Of a stretch of 64,000 bases of DNA, positions 1 through 13,100 are shown piece by piece (the stretch's first letter is position 1; every line of letters starts with the position of its first letter). Both the position numbers and the translations under genes were made by a program. This stretch comes from Astropecten irregularis. Lineage: Eukaryota; Echinodermata; Asteroidea; Paxillosida; Astropectinidae. The stretch spans positions 19,468,001 to 19,532,000 of the forward strand of contig OZ020244.1 in assembly GCA_963971285.1 (NCBI GenBank). Reading direction: 5' to 3'. The notes under the pieces were generated by a model. It did no database searches, was not told the origin of the DNA, and saw only the letters and a program-made list of their open reading frames with translations.

Positions 1-130
1 ATGGAGATCAAACGGTTTGGCACTGGACTGATTAGTATCTTTCCATTGAACACCATATCAACTCAAAACAAGGCAAGGAGGCAAATTTCAAGTGATTCAA
101 ATCCATCACATCAATCAATAAACAAATAGA

Positions 131-818
131 CAGACAGAGAGATAAAATAACAGACTGCCAGTCTCAGAAACAGTTCTACGAAAACCAAAAAGGTCTACCC
201 TTTGCGGTCACAGAGGTAAACATTTCATCCCAAACCCCTCGCGTTCATACAACAAGGGGTTAAACTGTAAACGGTCTATCTCGTGTCACTAACTAGCTAC
301 GAACCAAACTAAACCTTGAATTCACAAGAAGTGACATAAATCACCAGTGAGATATGCACCCAATCGCAAGTCAAGCTAAACCAGATGTGGTTGATACAGA
401 CCGTTCAGATATCTTAAGGCCCATTTGTAGACCGGTCTACGTGGTCTAGACCGTCCCTCCTCGGCGATTTAAGACAGACAGAGAGATAAAATAACAGACT
501 GCCAGTCTCAGAAACAGTACTCAGAAGACCAAAAAGGTCTACCCTTTGCGGTCACAGAGGTAAACATTTCATCCCAAACCCCTCGCGTTCATACAACAAG
601 GGGTTAAACTGTAAACGGTCTATCTCGTGTCACGTAACTAGCTCTGAACCAAACTTAACCTTTAATTTACAAGAAGTGACATAAATCACCAGTGAGATAT
701 GCACCCAATTGCAAGTCAAGCTAAACCTGATGTGGTTGATATAGACCGTTCAGATATCTTAAGGCCCATTTGTAGACCGGTCTTCATGGTCTAGACCGTC
801 TCTCCTCGGCGATTTAAG
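131..818. repeat. 344-bp tandem duplication in an ALDH1L2 intron
   Basis: Two adjacent copies of a 344-base unit, about 131-474 and 475-818, beginning near GAGAGATAAAATAACAGACT (137 and 481). They differ by a small number of substitutions and short indels. Both contain several AGACC/GGTCT words in both orientations, such as AGACCGGTCT followed by GGTCTAGACCGT. The run continues degenerately to about 900. No coding potential seen. Confidence 0.85.
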
Positions 819-995
819 TTTTTGAAGACTGTTTTTAGCACCCAAAACAGTCTATCGAAGACCGTTCAAACACAAGTAGGTAGACCCTTTTCGGTTTAAC
901 AAAGATAGACCACTTTTAGTATCGAGTCTGAACGCCCTCCAAGATCCTTAACTCAAATGCCCTCTAGATCGCCCAGCCAAGGCAGCCACTCATAC

Positions 996-1178
996 CTTGG
1001 CAGCAGCTACAGCGGTATCAACATCGGCTGCCGTACCCTTGGCAACTTTGCAGATGACGCTCTCGTCGCTGGGGTTGATGGTGTTAAACGTATTGCCGTC
1101 CGCTGAGTCCATGAAATCATTGTTGATGAAGAGCTGGTTGGGAAACTCCAGGTCCATGTCATTCACATGCAACTTGAC
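996..1178 (-). CDS. ALDH1L2: ALDH1L2 exon 12: start of aldehyde dehydrogenase domain
   Basis: A 61-codon phase-0 exon, acceptor cacag|GTCAAG at 1178 and donor AAG|gtatga after 996. It encodes the ALDH N-terminal strands ([20 protein letters not shown]..., then [15 protein letters not shown]) and ends DTAVAAAK. In the family the next residues are usually the DAFENG helix, which would be encoded beyond the left part of the window. Positions 1-995 contain no further recognisable exon, only intron sequence with a tandem duplication. Confidence 0.9.
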
Positions 1179-4100
1179 CTGTGAGGTGGGTGATGTGGAA
1201 GGAAGGCAAGAGTCCATCAAACCAAGGACATGGTTTTAATCCAAAGTATGACTGCCAGAAATTATCCTAGCTGGTAAGTCACACATTAGGTTTAATACCA
1301 GAGATAAAAACTTATCCAGCTTAAAAAAATGCAACCTTCAGGTTTGCACACTGAAATTTACCATTATTAAACCATTGAAAAGTGTGAACAAAGAAAAATT
1401 GACTAAAGCAGGATTCAAAACCAGCGACCTCAGCTGGTTCAAATCCCACTCTTATCAGTTTTTCTTTGCTAACTTTTCAATGACTTAGATTTGATCCAAT
1501 CAGTTTCCTGTGTGGTTTTTTGATGATTATCTTAAATAGTAAAAAGAACAGAATTTACTTGTGCCTTCAACATTATCAGAAATATCAACTTTAATCAAAA
1601 TGAGCAGTAATACAAAATCTAATGAAATCAAATTTTTAAATACATGTGCTCTGTGTTACTTTTAAAAACTATGAAAGAGATTTGGTACTCACAGCATCGT
1701 ACTCGAAGACGAAATCGTCCAAGCCACGTCCCTTCTTGACAACCTTTGTTACAAAAGCCTCATAAGTAGTGGCCATGTACACATCCTCATTGGAGAGTGC
1801 AATACCATTACACTTCTGCTTAACCTCCTCAACCAATCTGCATGCAGAAATAGAGAGAGGCAGCCCATGAAATGAAATGTGAAGGTCTAAATTCTGAACG
1901 GCCAATGGTCGACTGCACAGTTGTATCACAGAGAGCTGCTACATTTGCATACATTATGTACTATAACCATCACAGGTTTAGAGGTTACCAACCAAAATCC
2001 AATGCCATACATATTGCTTGTGACCGGTTCTCCCCAAATTTCTACTGACTAGAGACATGCTGACATTATTTCTTGCTAATGATGCAAGTTTTCTGGAAGA
2101 GACCCTGGCCTTACAAATAACAGGGATGAGATTGACCAATGATAAAAATGTCTAATAAAACCGCTGACAGGGAGCATAAAAAGTCAGAAATCTGAAAATC
2201 TCCAATACTTTTGTACACAGCCTGTGAGGAAAAAAATCTGAAATCCAAAAAAAAAAAAAAATCTCAACCCTGAAATAATAATTGCAGCATATAGCTTTTG
2301 TGACAGTGCAGTTGTGCTGGGTGAACCAGAGAATGGGTGTTTTTCCTGATGCTATTTTACAGGATTTTATAGAAACCACAATTTTTACACAAGTCACAAA
2401 TCTTGTATGAAATAACTCTCGCACGAGGGACCGTACATACCTGGCTACATCCATGGAGCCACCTCCCATCTTGAAGAAGTCTGATTCAGCGCTGATGTCG
2501 GTTGTGGAGAGGATGCCTGCCCAAATATCCTTCAAAGTGAATATCCAAATAAAGATCAAGGATTACTCCATCAGCTTATGTGTGTGTACCAGACCACCAA
2601 ACATTCATCAAGGACCACTTGATATAATGTCCAAGCATTATTATTATTATTCAATTCACATTTATTTCCATTTAGTACAGGGAAATTGAAATACAAGAAA
2701 CAACAATAAATAAATGAAGATATACAAAGAATCAATGCCGGCACATAAATGGAGGCATGTTCAAGAAGATGAAGCTTGTGTAGAGATGCCTTAAGATAAC
2801 TAGCTAATATGAGGTACTAAGTGAAGTGGTAGGAACAATACAAATCAGACGAACCCAACAAACAAACATACGGACAGAAGCATTCAAGGTTTCTTTCAAA
2901 ACAACGATAGATGGAATAAAATTGACTTCGTGTAGAAATTTCTCCAGGATACATTACATGAAAACTCCAATTAAAAACAATGCAAGAATACAGATATGCA
3001 CAAGTTGAAATCAAACAAGACATTCATTGCAATTACATCGGCTAATTATAGTAGAAAGAAAAAGAAAAAGAAAGATACACACTAGTTAACAAAAAGCTAT
3101 GGGAGTATGCAATAGTTAATGAGATATACACTGTATATGGTGATTAGTATAATACAGTAGGAAATGGAAACCAGTAAAACCATGAAAATAATAAATAGAA
3201 AATTGTTGTAAAATTGTCGCTCCAGAAATAGGTCTAAAACAAAATGTTCCAACTGTGTCATTTTCATTTTCCCCTCCTGATGAACTGCAATATTGAATAG
3301 TCAGTACTGTTTAACAAAATAAAATCACATGTGGCATGGACAGGATCTTACAGACTTCTGGTTTCTAATGCAACAATCTCAACCAGCTTGACAATGTTTG
3401 TGCTATAAAGCAGGACTTCCCCTACCGTCACCAGTCCTTTTGAACGCTTAGCAGCCATATAAACCTGGCCCTAGCTTCATGGAATTCCCAGGACTACCAA
3501 ACTGTAGTTCAAGGGTTCTACCAAGGCGGTTGGGGTTCATACCTTGATGGTTTGTCCCATAGCGACCTCCTCTGGAGTCAGCTCCAGCTTCTCTTCAGCA
3601 TCATCCCCTAGCCCGTACTTCTGGGCCTGGATCATGCGCCCGTCCTCAAACTGCAATGTCTTCACTTTCAGCTGGCGAGGGATTAGGAGAAATTACAAGA
3701 AAATTTGCTCAAATTCCAACTGGTTCATGTGAAATTCCTTGATGATTTTTATTTGGCGGCAGATTTTCTACTTATGTAGTAGAAGTCGTTAGCTTGGATG
3801 ATCTTCCATGTGAGAGAGAAGAATGGCAATGAAGAGACAAAAGTAGTCATTGTCAGAATAACAAAAGGACAAACAATTTACAAGGGATTTGACTCATTTC
3901 AAATGATGAAATGCTGTAAACGTTGTCCACTAACCCGACAATAATCTGAAATAAATTATAACCATGCTTAGAGCAAGTCAAGTCCTGATGTGACAATCCT
4001 TGCAGGATCTTTCTCAGAGGCTAAATGGTAGTTGTACAAGAACATGCATTTATATCCTCCTACAGTTATCAACATATGTTTAATCTTGCAATTTCAGCAT

Positions 4101-7100
4101 TTGAAAAAAAAGTTAACATTGAAATTTCAGGGGTCCTACTCACTCTATAAACTTTGAGTGAAAAAATGGCATCAGATTTTTCAAAACCTCAAACTTCGTT
4201 ACTCACTTCCTCAATTCCCTTTGAAATGAATTACTTTACTTAAAAAAAAAGAACCAAAAAAAGAAGTTGGACTCACCATTTGCCCGTCATTTCCAGTGAA
4301 CACCATGCCGTCTTTGGTGACGACGGCCGGAGTGGCACACCCAGGAACTTCCACCTCCCTACCCTTGGGCCTCGCCCCTTTCAACAACCTTGATCCAAAC
4401 ATGGAGACTTTCTGCAATGGAGGAAAAAAAAGGAGAGTGATGAAATTCAGGCAATTGAAGAATGGACCCTTCCGTCCTGTCAATCAAACTGTGCGCATAG
4501 ACTAAAATTGGAGTCGTTGTCATCCTTTACCTCGGTCAAACTCGGTCACATGCTGTATGCAGAGTTGCTGACTCCAGTCGTGTGACTTGGACTCGAGTCA
4601 CTATTTTCGTGACTTGCGACTTGACTTGGAAATACCAGCTTTGACTTGACTTGGATTTGCAAACAATGACTTGCTGCCACCTCTGGTTGTATGTAAAACA
4701 TGTGACGTTGCTCAGGTGGCCGGGGCTTAAGAGCAAAGCCGGAACGGTCCATTGGATCAAAAACCTGAAGCTCACGCAGGGCTTAGAGCTATGGTAATAT
4801 AGCAAGGTTGCAGGGTGCACAGGTCTTCTCGGAAGACAAAGGTTCCAAGTTAGTTACACGTACGCCTGTAGCTGTTCACAGGAACTAGCATTACCTGTCC
4901 ATCAATGGTGGCCCATGCACCGGGTATCATGTCATTACCACGGATGAAGTTATGTAACATCTCCCCGGTCTGATCCCACTTGATCTGAACGTACAAAGAG
5001 AAGAAGAAATCAATATTCATCAGAGATGACTACACCAGAATACACATAATAACCAAAGTTGGTAAAGACAAGTAGAACAAAGTTTGCTTAAGCCCTGTCC
5101 GCACTGGACTTTTTTTCCGGGGATTTAACCGAGCCGATGGGTAAATGAAAAATGGGCAAATATTACCGGTGTCCGCACTTGGACTTTTGACTCGGGTAAC
5201 TTAACCGTGCACGCACGGAAGAATTACCGAGCTGACAATACAAGCCCTATGCGGATACCCGACTCAAACTGTCCGCACTGGACTTTTCGTCTCGGGCAAA
5301 GTGTCTCGGGTATTCTACCCGGGCAGAGGTTGGCCGGTAGAAATACCCGCGCGGCTCGGGCAAAGTAACTGAGAGGTAGACTTACTGAGACGTCCGCACT
5401 GGACTTAAAATGGGTAAAGTACCCAGCGTCTCGGTTACTTTGCCCAAAAAAAGTCCAGTGCGGACAGGGCTTTAGAATAACACAGTGCCTTGCTTGAAAA
5501 ATAGATTGCCTATCCAAAATTCACATGATGGGCACTGCACAAGACTAGCATTGACATGTTCTCGATCCACTTAACTTTGAAAATCGCATAAATTTGGCCT
5601 TACAGGTACAGTACAGGATTGGTAACATACCCAAACAGAATTCACAGATTTATGTTTAACTTTCAGGGTAGGAAGATGGTGATGGTAGAAACATACCGTT
5701 AAAATATTTCGGCCTAAAATTGTGTATATATCCAGAAATTAGTCAAACAAAGACCAGAAAAGCTTAGATCAAAACCATCCTTTATATGTTTCATAAGAAA
5801 CATTTAGTCGGGTTTTCGTTACTTTCTTGTGACTCAGATGTCCGATTGAGCTTAATTTTTCACAGGTTTATTATTTCATGTACATGCTGGATCAGTGTGA
5901 ATGCGGATGTGACCTTTACCAATCATGTATTATAATTTAAAGCCCTTTAGACATGTTAATGCTAAGCACAATATGGGCCCAGTTAATTGAGAGACCCTTT
6001 TTGTGATTATCAGTTCTTAAGTCTGATCTGATTATTACCTCAGCCACTGCTTTCTTCTTCCATATGGGGTCATAGGTCGCGCCTTCCTCGGGTTGGGTGA
6101 TTTTAGGTGCTTTCCCATCAGCGATCATCTGCACTGCTTCTCCCTGAAAGAGATATTCAGGTTTTATTATGTATTAAATAGGTTTTCAAAGATACCAAGT
6201 TAAAATTCAGGGGGAATTTAAGGTTAATGCTGAACTGTACAGAGTGAAGGCTAGCTTTGATGTGACCAATTCTGATTTCAAGATAAGAACAACGTCAACA
6301 TTTCACTTAAGATCTTGTCAAGCTTGCAGTTGAACAGTTGAGGTGCAAGAGGTTTTCGACTTTTAGGTTTCAGGCTGGCTTCCTTTTTTTTAGTTTAATA
6401 ATGTTATGTTTAGCCATTTTCGGAATCATACTTCCATAAACCAACCCCACAATGACTCAAAATGATGATACATTGCGCCACTATAACGAACATTGATATT
6501 GTCCATTATAGTGGTCGTTCGTTATTTAAAAACCTATATAGGTATGTATTGTGCACAAAAATTGGGAGCCAAGGATGATGTTCAGTATAGCCAAATGTTT
6601 GGCGTTTGTTATAGTGGCGTTCCACTGTAGTTTATAGTATGAAATAATAAGTGTGTGGGACTAATGTTAATTTGAGGGTTTATTATGGCCAATCAGATCT
6701 TACCATTGCTCTGATACCCTCAGGATACAGGAATCTGTTGTACAATGTATCTACTGTATCATTGATGTCAACGTAGACCTCTCTCTGCAGAAGAAGTGGG
6801 CCGGTGTCGAGGCCGTCATCAGCATAGAAGATAGAGAACCCACCGTACTTATCACCGCACATCAAGGTCCTATACAAGCAGAGAAGTACAGTATTAAAAT
6901 CCCTTACTAATGAGTCCCAATCCAGGTACAAAATTGTGAGAAAGACGTGGACAAAGCATGACCCAATATCACATTACACTTGGTTTGCAGGTATACTTCT
7001 TGAGACAAAAACTAGTTTTTGATGTTTGAATGATGTTTTGAAGTTATTGTCAGCACTTGAAAACATTTAAGCACAAGGGGAAGCCACAGAAGGTCTTTGC

Positions 7101-10100
7101 AATGCATGGGACTCTGTAGACAACCGTACCAGTTGATGGCCGATGCTCCTCGATGTCTTGGTAAGATGGACGGATGGTAGACAATGGAGCCATGCTTGGG
7201 GAAGTCAGTGACTTCTGATGGGATGAACTGGGAGCAGAAAGGCATGACGTTCAGGTCCGGTTTGGTCTGCTGATACGCCTAAGCATGAAACATCAAACCA
7301 CCAGAAGATTAGAATATAGGCACAGGCAAGAAACGCAACAGGCAATGATAACAAAACCTTGCATATGAGCTATTGAGAATCTCACGCCAAACAAAGAACC
7401 AGCCTTACCTCCAGCACTTCTGGGATGGCTTGCCCCTTGACCCGCCATCTTGGAAATTTGAAAACTTTGACTCCATCTTTCTCGGCTGCAGCAGCTATGT
7501 TAGGAAATACCAACAAGAATCGGTACAATTTAGCATCAATTGAGCAGAAGCGTTAAGGAAGAAAAGAAAAAAACGTCTGACATTTGAAATTGTCCTTAAC
7601 TTGGGAAGGGGGTTGGGGATAAAGGATACACAATGGCTATCAGCATGCTACATAATGGATACTACTGATGCGATTTAACAGTGTGCATGATACTCAGCTG
7701 GAGATAAACCCACATGCATGGTGAGCTATAATACCATCTCTAAAAATATACTGGTACCAGCTTTTTTTCTAAATGCTGTCTTTTTCCAGTGCTGTTCTCA
7801 AATGTATCCAGTAATTTATCAACTTGAGATTGACTCTCCTCGATTTCTGTCTAATCCTACGATTCTCCATGTAGTACATTTATGCACATTATCATTATAA
7901 CCTAAAGAATCCTCCTCCATAGTCCACACTATGTTTACATTTATCTATCTATCTATCATTTCAAAAGGCAAAATGATAAACAAATAACCTGGCAATCACC
8001 CAACGAACATGATTCAGCAAAAAAATATATGGTTGAACAAATGAACCACATACTGTACATAACCCAAGCTTTAAAAGAAATACCGAAATCAAGAGTGAAG
8101 CCACTATACATCCTACATTTACAAAGAAAATAGGCCTTGTAAAACTAGCTGAGCTTTATCAGTAGACAATGTGCTATACACTATACCAGCAACTTTGGTG
8201 CCAACCGGATATAGTCAAAGCACATCCTATCAGATTTTCACTACTTCCGACAGAACAAATACATCTCTTGGAAAGACAGGCTGGTGTGCCGCCATTTTAA
8301 CTGCCGATTTGGCAGAGAAAGTCTAGTCCAGAGCCTTTGATGCTTTTACGAGATGCTTACCGAGCTGATCTGGCTTGCCGTTGACGTCAGGTATCGTGAA
8401 GACACCGACGACCTCATGACCATCCTTCTGGATCAACTTGTACACTTCCTCGCCAAACTGGCTCTGACCAATCACGGCAATCTTCATTCTGTCCCAAATA
8501 CTCTGGAGAAAAAAAACAACAGGAAAAACGAGAGAGCACGTAATTATACTGAATTTCTGTTTACCAGTACTTCCTGATGACACAATGATGTAATTGTTTG
8601 TTTTTAAATAATGATTGTTTTAAACTGCAATAATATTTCCAACTTCCTTATTAATCTCTTATTGTTTTAAACTTTTGGGAAACATTTTTGAGTCATAACA
8701 GAAAAACAAAGTGCGAGTGATCAAAGCAGTTTTGTGTGTCGTGTTCATCATTTGAAGGACTAAGGCAGTTGAGTATCTTTCGCCTGAATAGAAAGCAGGA
8801 AATAAAGAATGCATTTGATCGATTCACACATTCAATTTCTAATGAAAAACTGTCCATTGTTATTGGGGGGTTGAGGATGGTTTTGCAAAATTGTCTTTGT
8901 TAGCAAAATCATTTTATAGATCCTGCTCTTGGAATCCCAGGTTCCTCCTTTGATTCTAGTCAACAGACCAGCACAATAGACAGTATTCACCATCTCCTCC
9001 AATCCTCCTATTCAATAGGAGGTACAAAGCGGTACAATTACTCTGTACACTGGTAATGTGCATACTGACACCACACAGGCAGGGGATTTTAGTTTGGTAG
9101 TCATTTCAACTGTTCAACTGTTCACAATGAGGCCCAGTACAGTGTGTGTGTCGGAATAGATTATCTTTAATACAATACCAGACTTTCTCATCAACAATTT
9201 TGTAATTCAGTGACACAAATGGCTAGTACAAATGGCTAGCTGTGCATGTAGACTAACAGTGGAATAACGAATTGTCATCAGACTCTTCTAGTGACAATTT
9301 GACCTGCTAAATCTGTGCAGATTTCATAATGAATGCTACAAGGGGCGTGGTTCACCCTATGCTGAGGCTACTACTGCCTAGAGATGCTATGGGTACAAAA
9401 ACCAGATTGACTAATGGAATTACATTAAGTACACGTACACTGGGAAAAAATTGAACAGCACCAAACCAGTACTGTACTGTACATCCTGGTTGGTAATCTA
9501 CAAGACAAACAATACTAATACTTCAGCTAGCCAAAACCTGCCACAATCTGGACTAAATATAAATCCACAACAAATATCCCAGATGGACTTTGAATGCCTC
9601 GAATGCTTAGTTAATAGTAGACAACACTGCACAATATGATAGCATTGATGCACTGATAGCATTGATGCTGAACAAAAAAATGTATTTTGGAAACAGAACA
9701 CAATCCTCACGTTTCAGTCGGACAATGTTCATCTTTACACGTTGCCTGTCCTATCAATGATCAGATAGTTACGTTACATAACAAGAACCAGGCATGCCAG
9801 TATGAGAGCGAGTAGATTAGTCAGCATTATTAATACTGGCTTTAACTGTGGATGTATATCAGTTAGTATAAACCTTCAATCTCTGCACATAGACTGCTTA
9901 AAAAAATGAAAAACTAATGGATAAAATAGACTGGGTTTTAATTTTATTTTTTACAAATATATAATTACCCGTACCAAAAACAAATTGGATAATGAATTTC
10001 GTAATGTCAATTTACACTCTCATACCAGGCCTTGAATTTGGTTCTGAAAGGGGCAAGGCCACTTTTTCCATTGCATGGGGCACTTCCATTGGAATATCAG

Positions 10101-13100
10101 GGCAATGAAGGCCATGGCCTCCGTCAAATTTAAGGCTTGTCATCAAGACAAATCCACAAATATTATATATTTTTTAGACTACCACAGTACCACACTCACT
10201 ACCTGAACCGTTTAAGTGAATAGCCTTTCTGTGGCGACCCACATGATGAATTTATTTTATCAAGAATAGTGCGCATTTATCTGCAGTGATTAGTAACCAG
10301 GTATATGGACCAATGCCCTATTTCTGAACACGTGTAGGCATGTACAGCATTTGTGAGGACCCAACTGGACAAGACCAGTTTTAGCCAATGATGCATTATG
10401 CAATAGTTACATAATGGTGACCTGAGTACAGTACTTGCGTAGTACAAGTGAGGTTTTTTTTTACAGTACATGCAAATAACCTTTTAAGGAAAAAGAGGTG
10501 GATCAAGTAGAATCTGGAGGTGCAAAGTTTTGATCCTGAAATGTCTCAATGTAACACAACTTGAATGCAATGCAAAAAGTTTTGAAACTAAAACTAAGGG
10601 CGACCTGTACAAAGGGATACTCTCCCGGGAATTCAGAGTATAAATATTAATATTACTACCATTGCAAGGTGGCACTGTATACTGCAGAGCCTGAAATTAG
10701 ACCAAACAAGTGCTCGGACAAAATGTAATAACACAATCAATTTTGTTCTGCCATTACCAGCACAGTACATGTACATGGGGAGGAAACAAAATAACATGAA
10801 TCAGCAAATTGGCTGCATGATGAATGCATCACGCCACATATACCATGACCCCTAACACAAACAAGGTTAACACACAACTGCTGCCTATTGTCAATTTCAA
10901 TGTCAGGTAGCCTACATCATAATTACAACCACCAACCCACAAGTCAGAGTCTTCCTATAAAAAGACTTACTTTTTCAGTTCACATGCACATGAAGCACCT
11001 TGACTCAAAATCAGGAAGGAGTGGAATTAGTCAGCATGTGTTGCTATCCCTAGGCCCAGCATATAACTGTTCTGTATGTAGGCTTATATGATGTAATCAT
11101 CCCCACAGTACCAATTTAAATCCCAACTGCACACATGCTATGCTGCACCTTACCATGTACATTGTACACGTACATGCAGTTTGTGCATGACAGAAAAACC
11201 CTATTCATTTCTGCATACCAGATAACCAGGTTCATGCATAATGCAAGCCATCTGCAAGCCTTCACCTTCAGTGTGCAAGCAGGCTGCCAGCCAATCACGC
11301 GCAGGAAAATAGGCCAAAATGACACACCTCCCACAGGCCCTCTCTCCAGTGGCCAATCGAAATGGCTGTTACATGCATGCTAATCACCATATGACCCACC
11401 TATTGAATTGTGCACAACAAAAGGCCCATGGCCAGCCTATTGTAATGATGGGTAGTTGTTTACAATGTTGTATTGAACATCTAGACAGTGGCACCTTGTT
11501 ATTTTGGAGTATTGCTAAAAAGAACATCCACTGTTAAACATCTAACTGAAAGTTATCTGAAAAGGATAATTTATACAAGTGTACAGTGTACATAAATCAA
11601 CAGTACATTGGGAAATAGGGGGCCTACACACTGCATGCCTGTCATACACTGTACATCATCTGCATAGTGTATACATGTACACGTGTACATTGTATACACA
11701 GCACAAGACTTAACCCTGTATACCCTGCCTGTAATTGTATACCATGTAAATCTCAATTACGCTTTTGTTAATCACACTCCCACTGGCATGATTACGGATT
11801 ATGACAATTTCAAGGCTGTAAGCTAACAATGGGATACTTGTTATCTTTTATCTGTGGCAATTAATTTCATATTCATGAAAAAAAATTAGGTGATTTCATA
11901 AAATAATAAGCATTGGTTAGAAAAAAAAAAATTGTTACATGTAAGACTTAAGTTTACTACACGTATTTATCATGAAGGTCATATCAAAACATGTATATCT
12001 ATGAAATATTTGCCTGAAGCATAGTCAGAATTGAAAAAAAAAAACGAAACAAAAATAGCGTTTTGTTCCATTTGTAATATCAAAAATTTAACGCAACAGA
12101 AGCGTGCTCAAATTAAAAAAACCATAAGTTATTCATCATCTTCTAAAAAATGGTCCTTTTGTATACATGTGCAGTATGTTGAAATTTCCAGTTTAATTAC
12201 ATGTAGTTTCATTATGATGATATGTATTTTGAAAACTACACATAGAAGCTCTCCCCTTTTACAATATGACAAATTTTATGTGCCATCTTTAAAACATCAA
12301 ACAAAAATCGTTCGATAGGATGTTAAAAAACAACTGAAATTTTACGGATTTCTATTACATCACAGCAACTTTTTGTCACTCAGAAAACTACAGAATAATT
12401 TAAATCCACAATTACTAAAATTCAAACAAATCCAACTTGTTCTTTTCTTAAATACAGAAGGGAAATTGATATGTAAATATTTCATTAAGCAGTCTTGTTT
12501 CTTGTCGACACATGAACAAATCGCCATATTGCAACTTGTTTTAGAAGCAAAGTTTTGACGTTGACAAAATTACAGCCTGTGCCTAGTGTTTTATGAGGGA
12601 AGGACATGTACAGAGCTGTTATAATTAGAGTCACCATCTGGCTTTTGTGTATGAACTATGAATAATGAGGGGTGCCAACCTATGTGTAAAAAAAGCACAT
12701 GTTGCAAGGTCTGGGGCCGATTTCATAAAACTTACAACGAGTCTGAGAGTTAAGACGCATCCTTTCTCTAGGCACTCACCGCATAGATGCGACGCTCACA
12801 GAGCTTTATGAAATCGACTCCTGGGGCCGATTTCACTAACGCTTTGCGATCATCGTAAAGCCCAAATTCATCGCTAAACGGAAAATTGCTATGCAAAGCA
12901 GCGATCGATTTTCTGTTTAGCGATGGATTTGGGCTTTGATGATCCCAAAGCGTTAGTGAAATCGGCCCCAGGTTCCCTATGTTGTTATATTTGGATAATT
13001 TTTACTGCAGGAAAATTATGTATACAATACAATGTACAGTATTAAAGGGATCGCAGGCTACATGTTATTCTAAATTTTGTTTTTTGACTTTTCATCACTG

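Noticed and set aside
8485..8487. MKIAVIGQ Met as the only start, giving a cytosolic ALDH1L1
   Set aside because: An in-phase leader exon with good donor and targeting character exists at 17967-18011; the Met is kept only as a possible alternative start.
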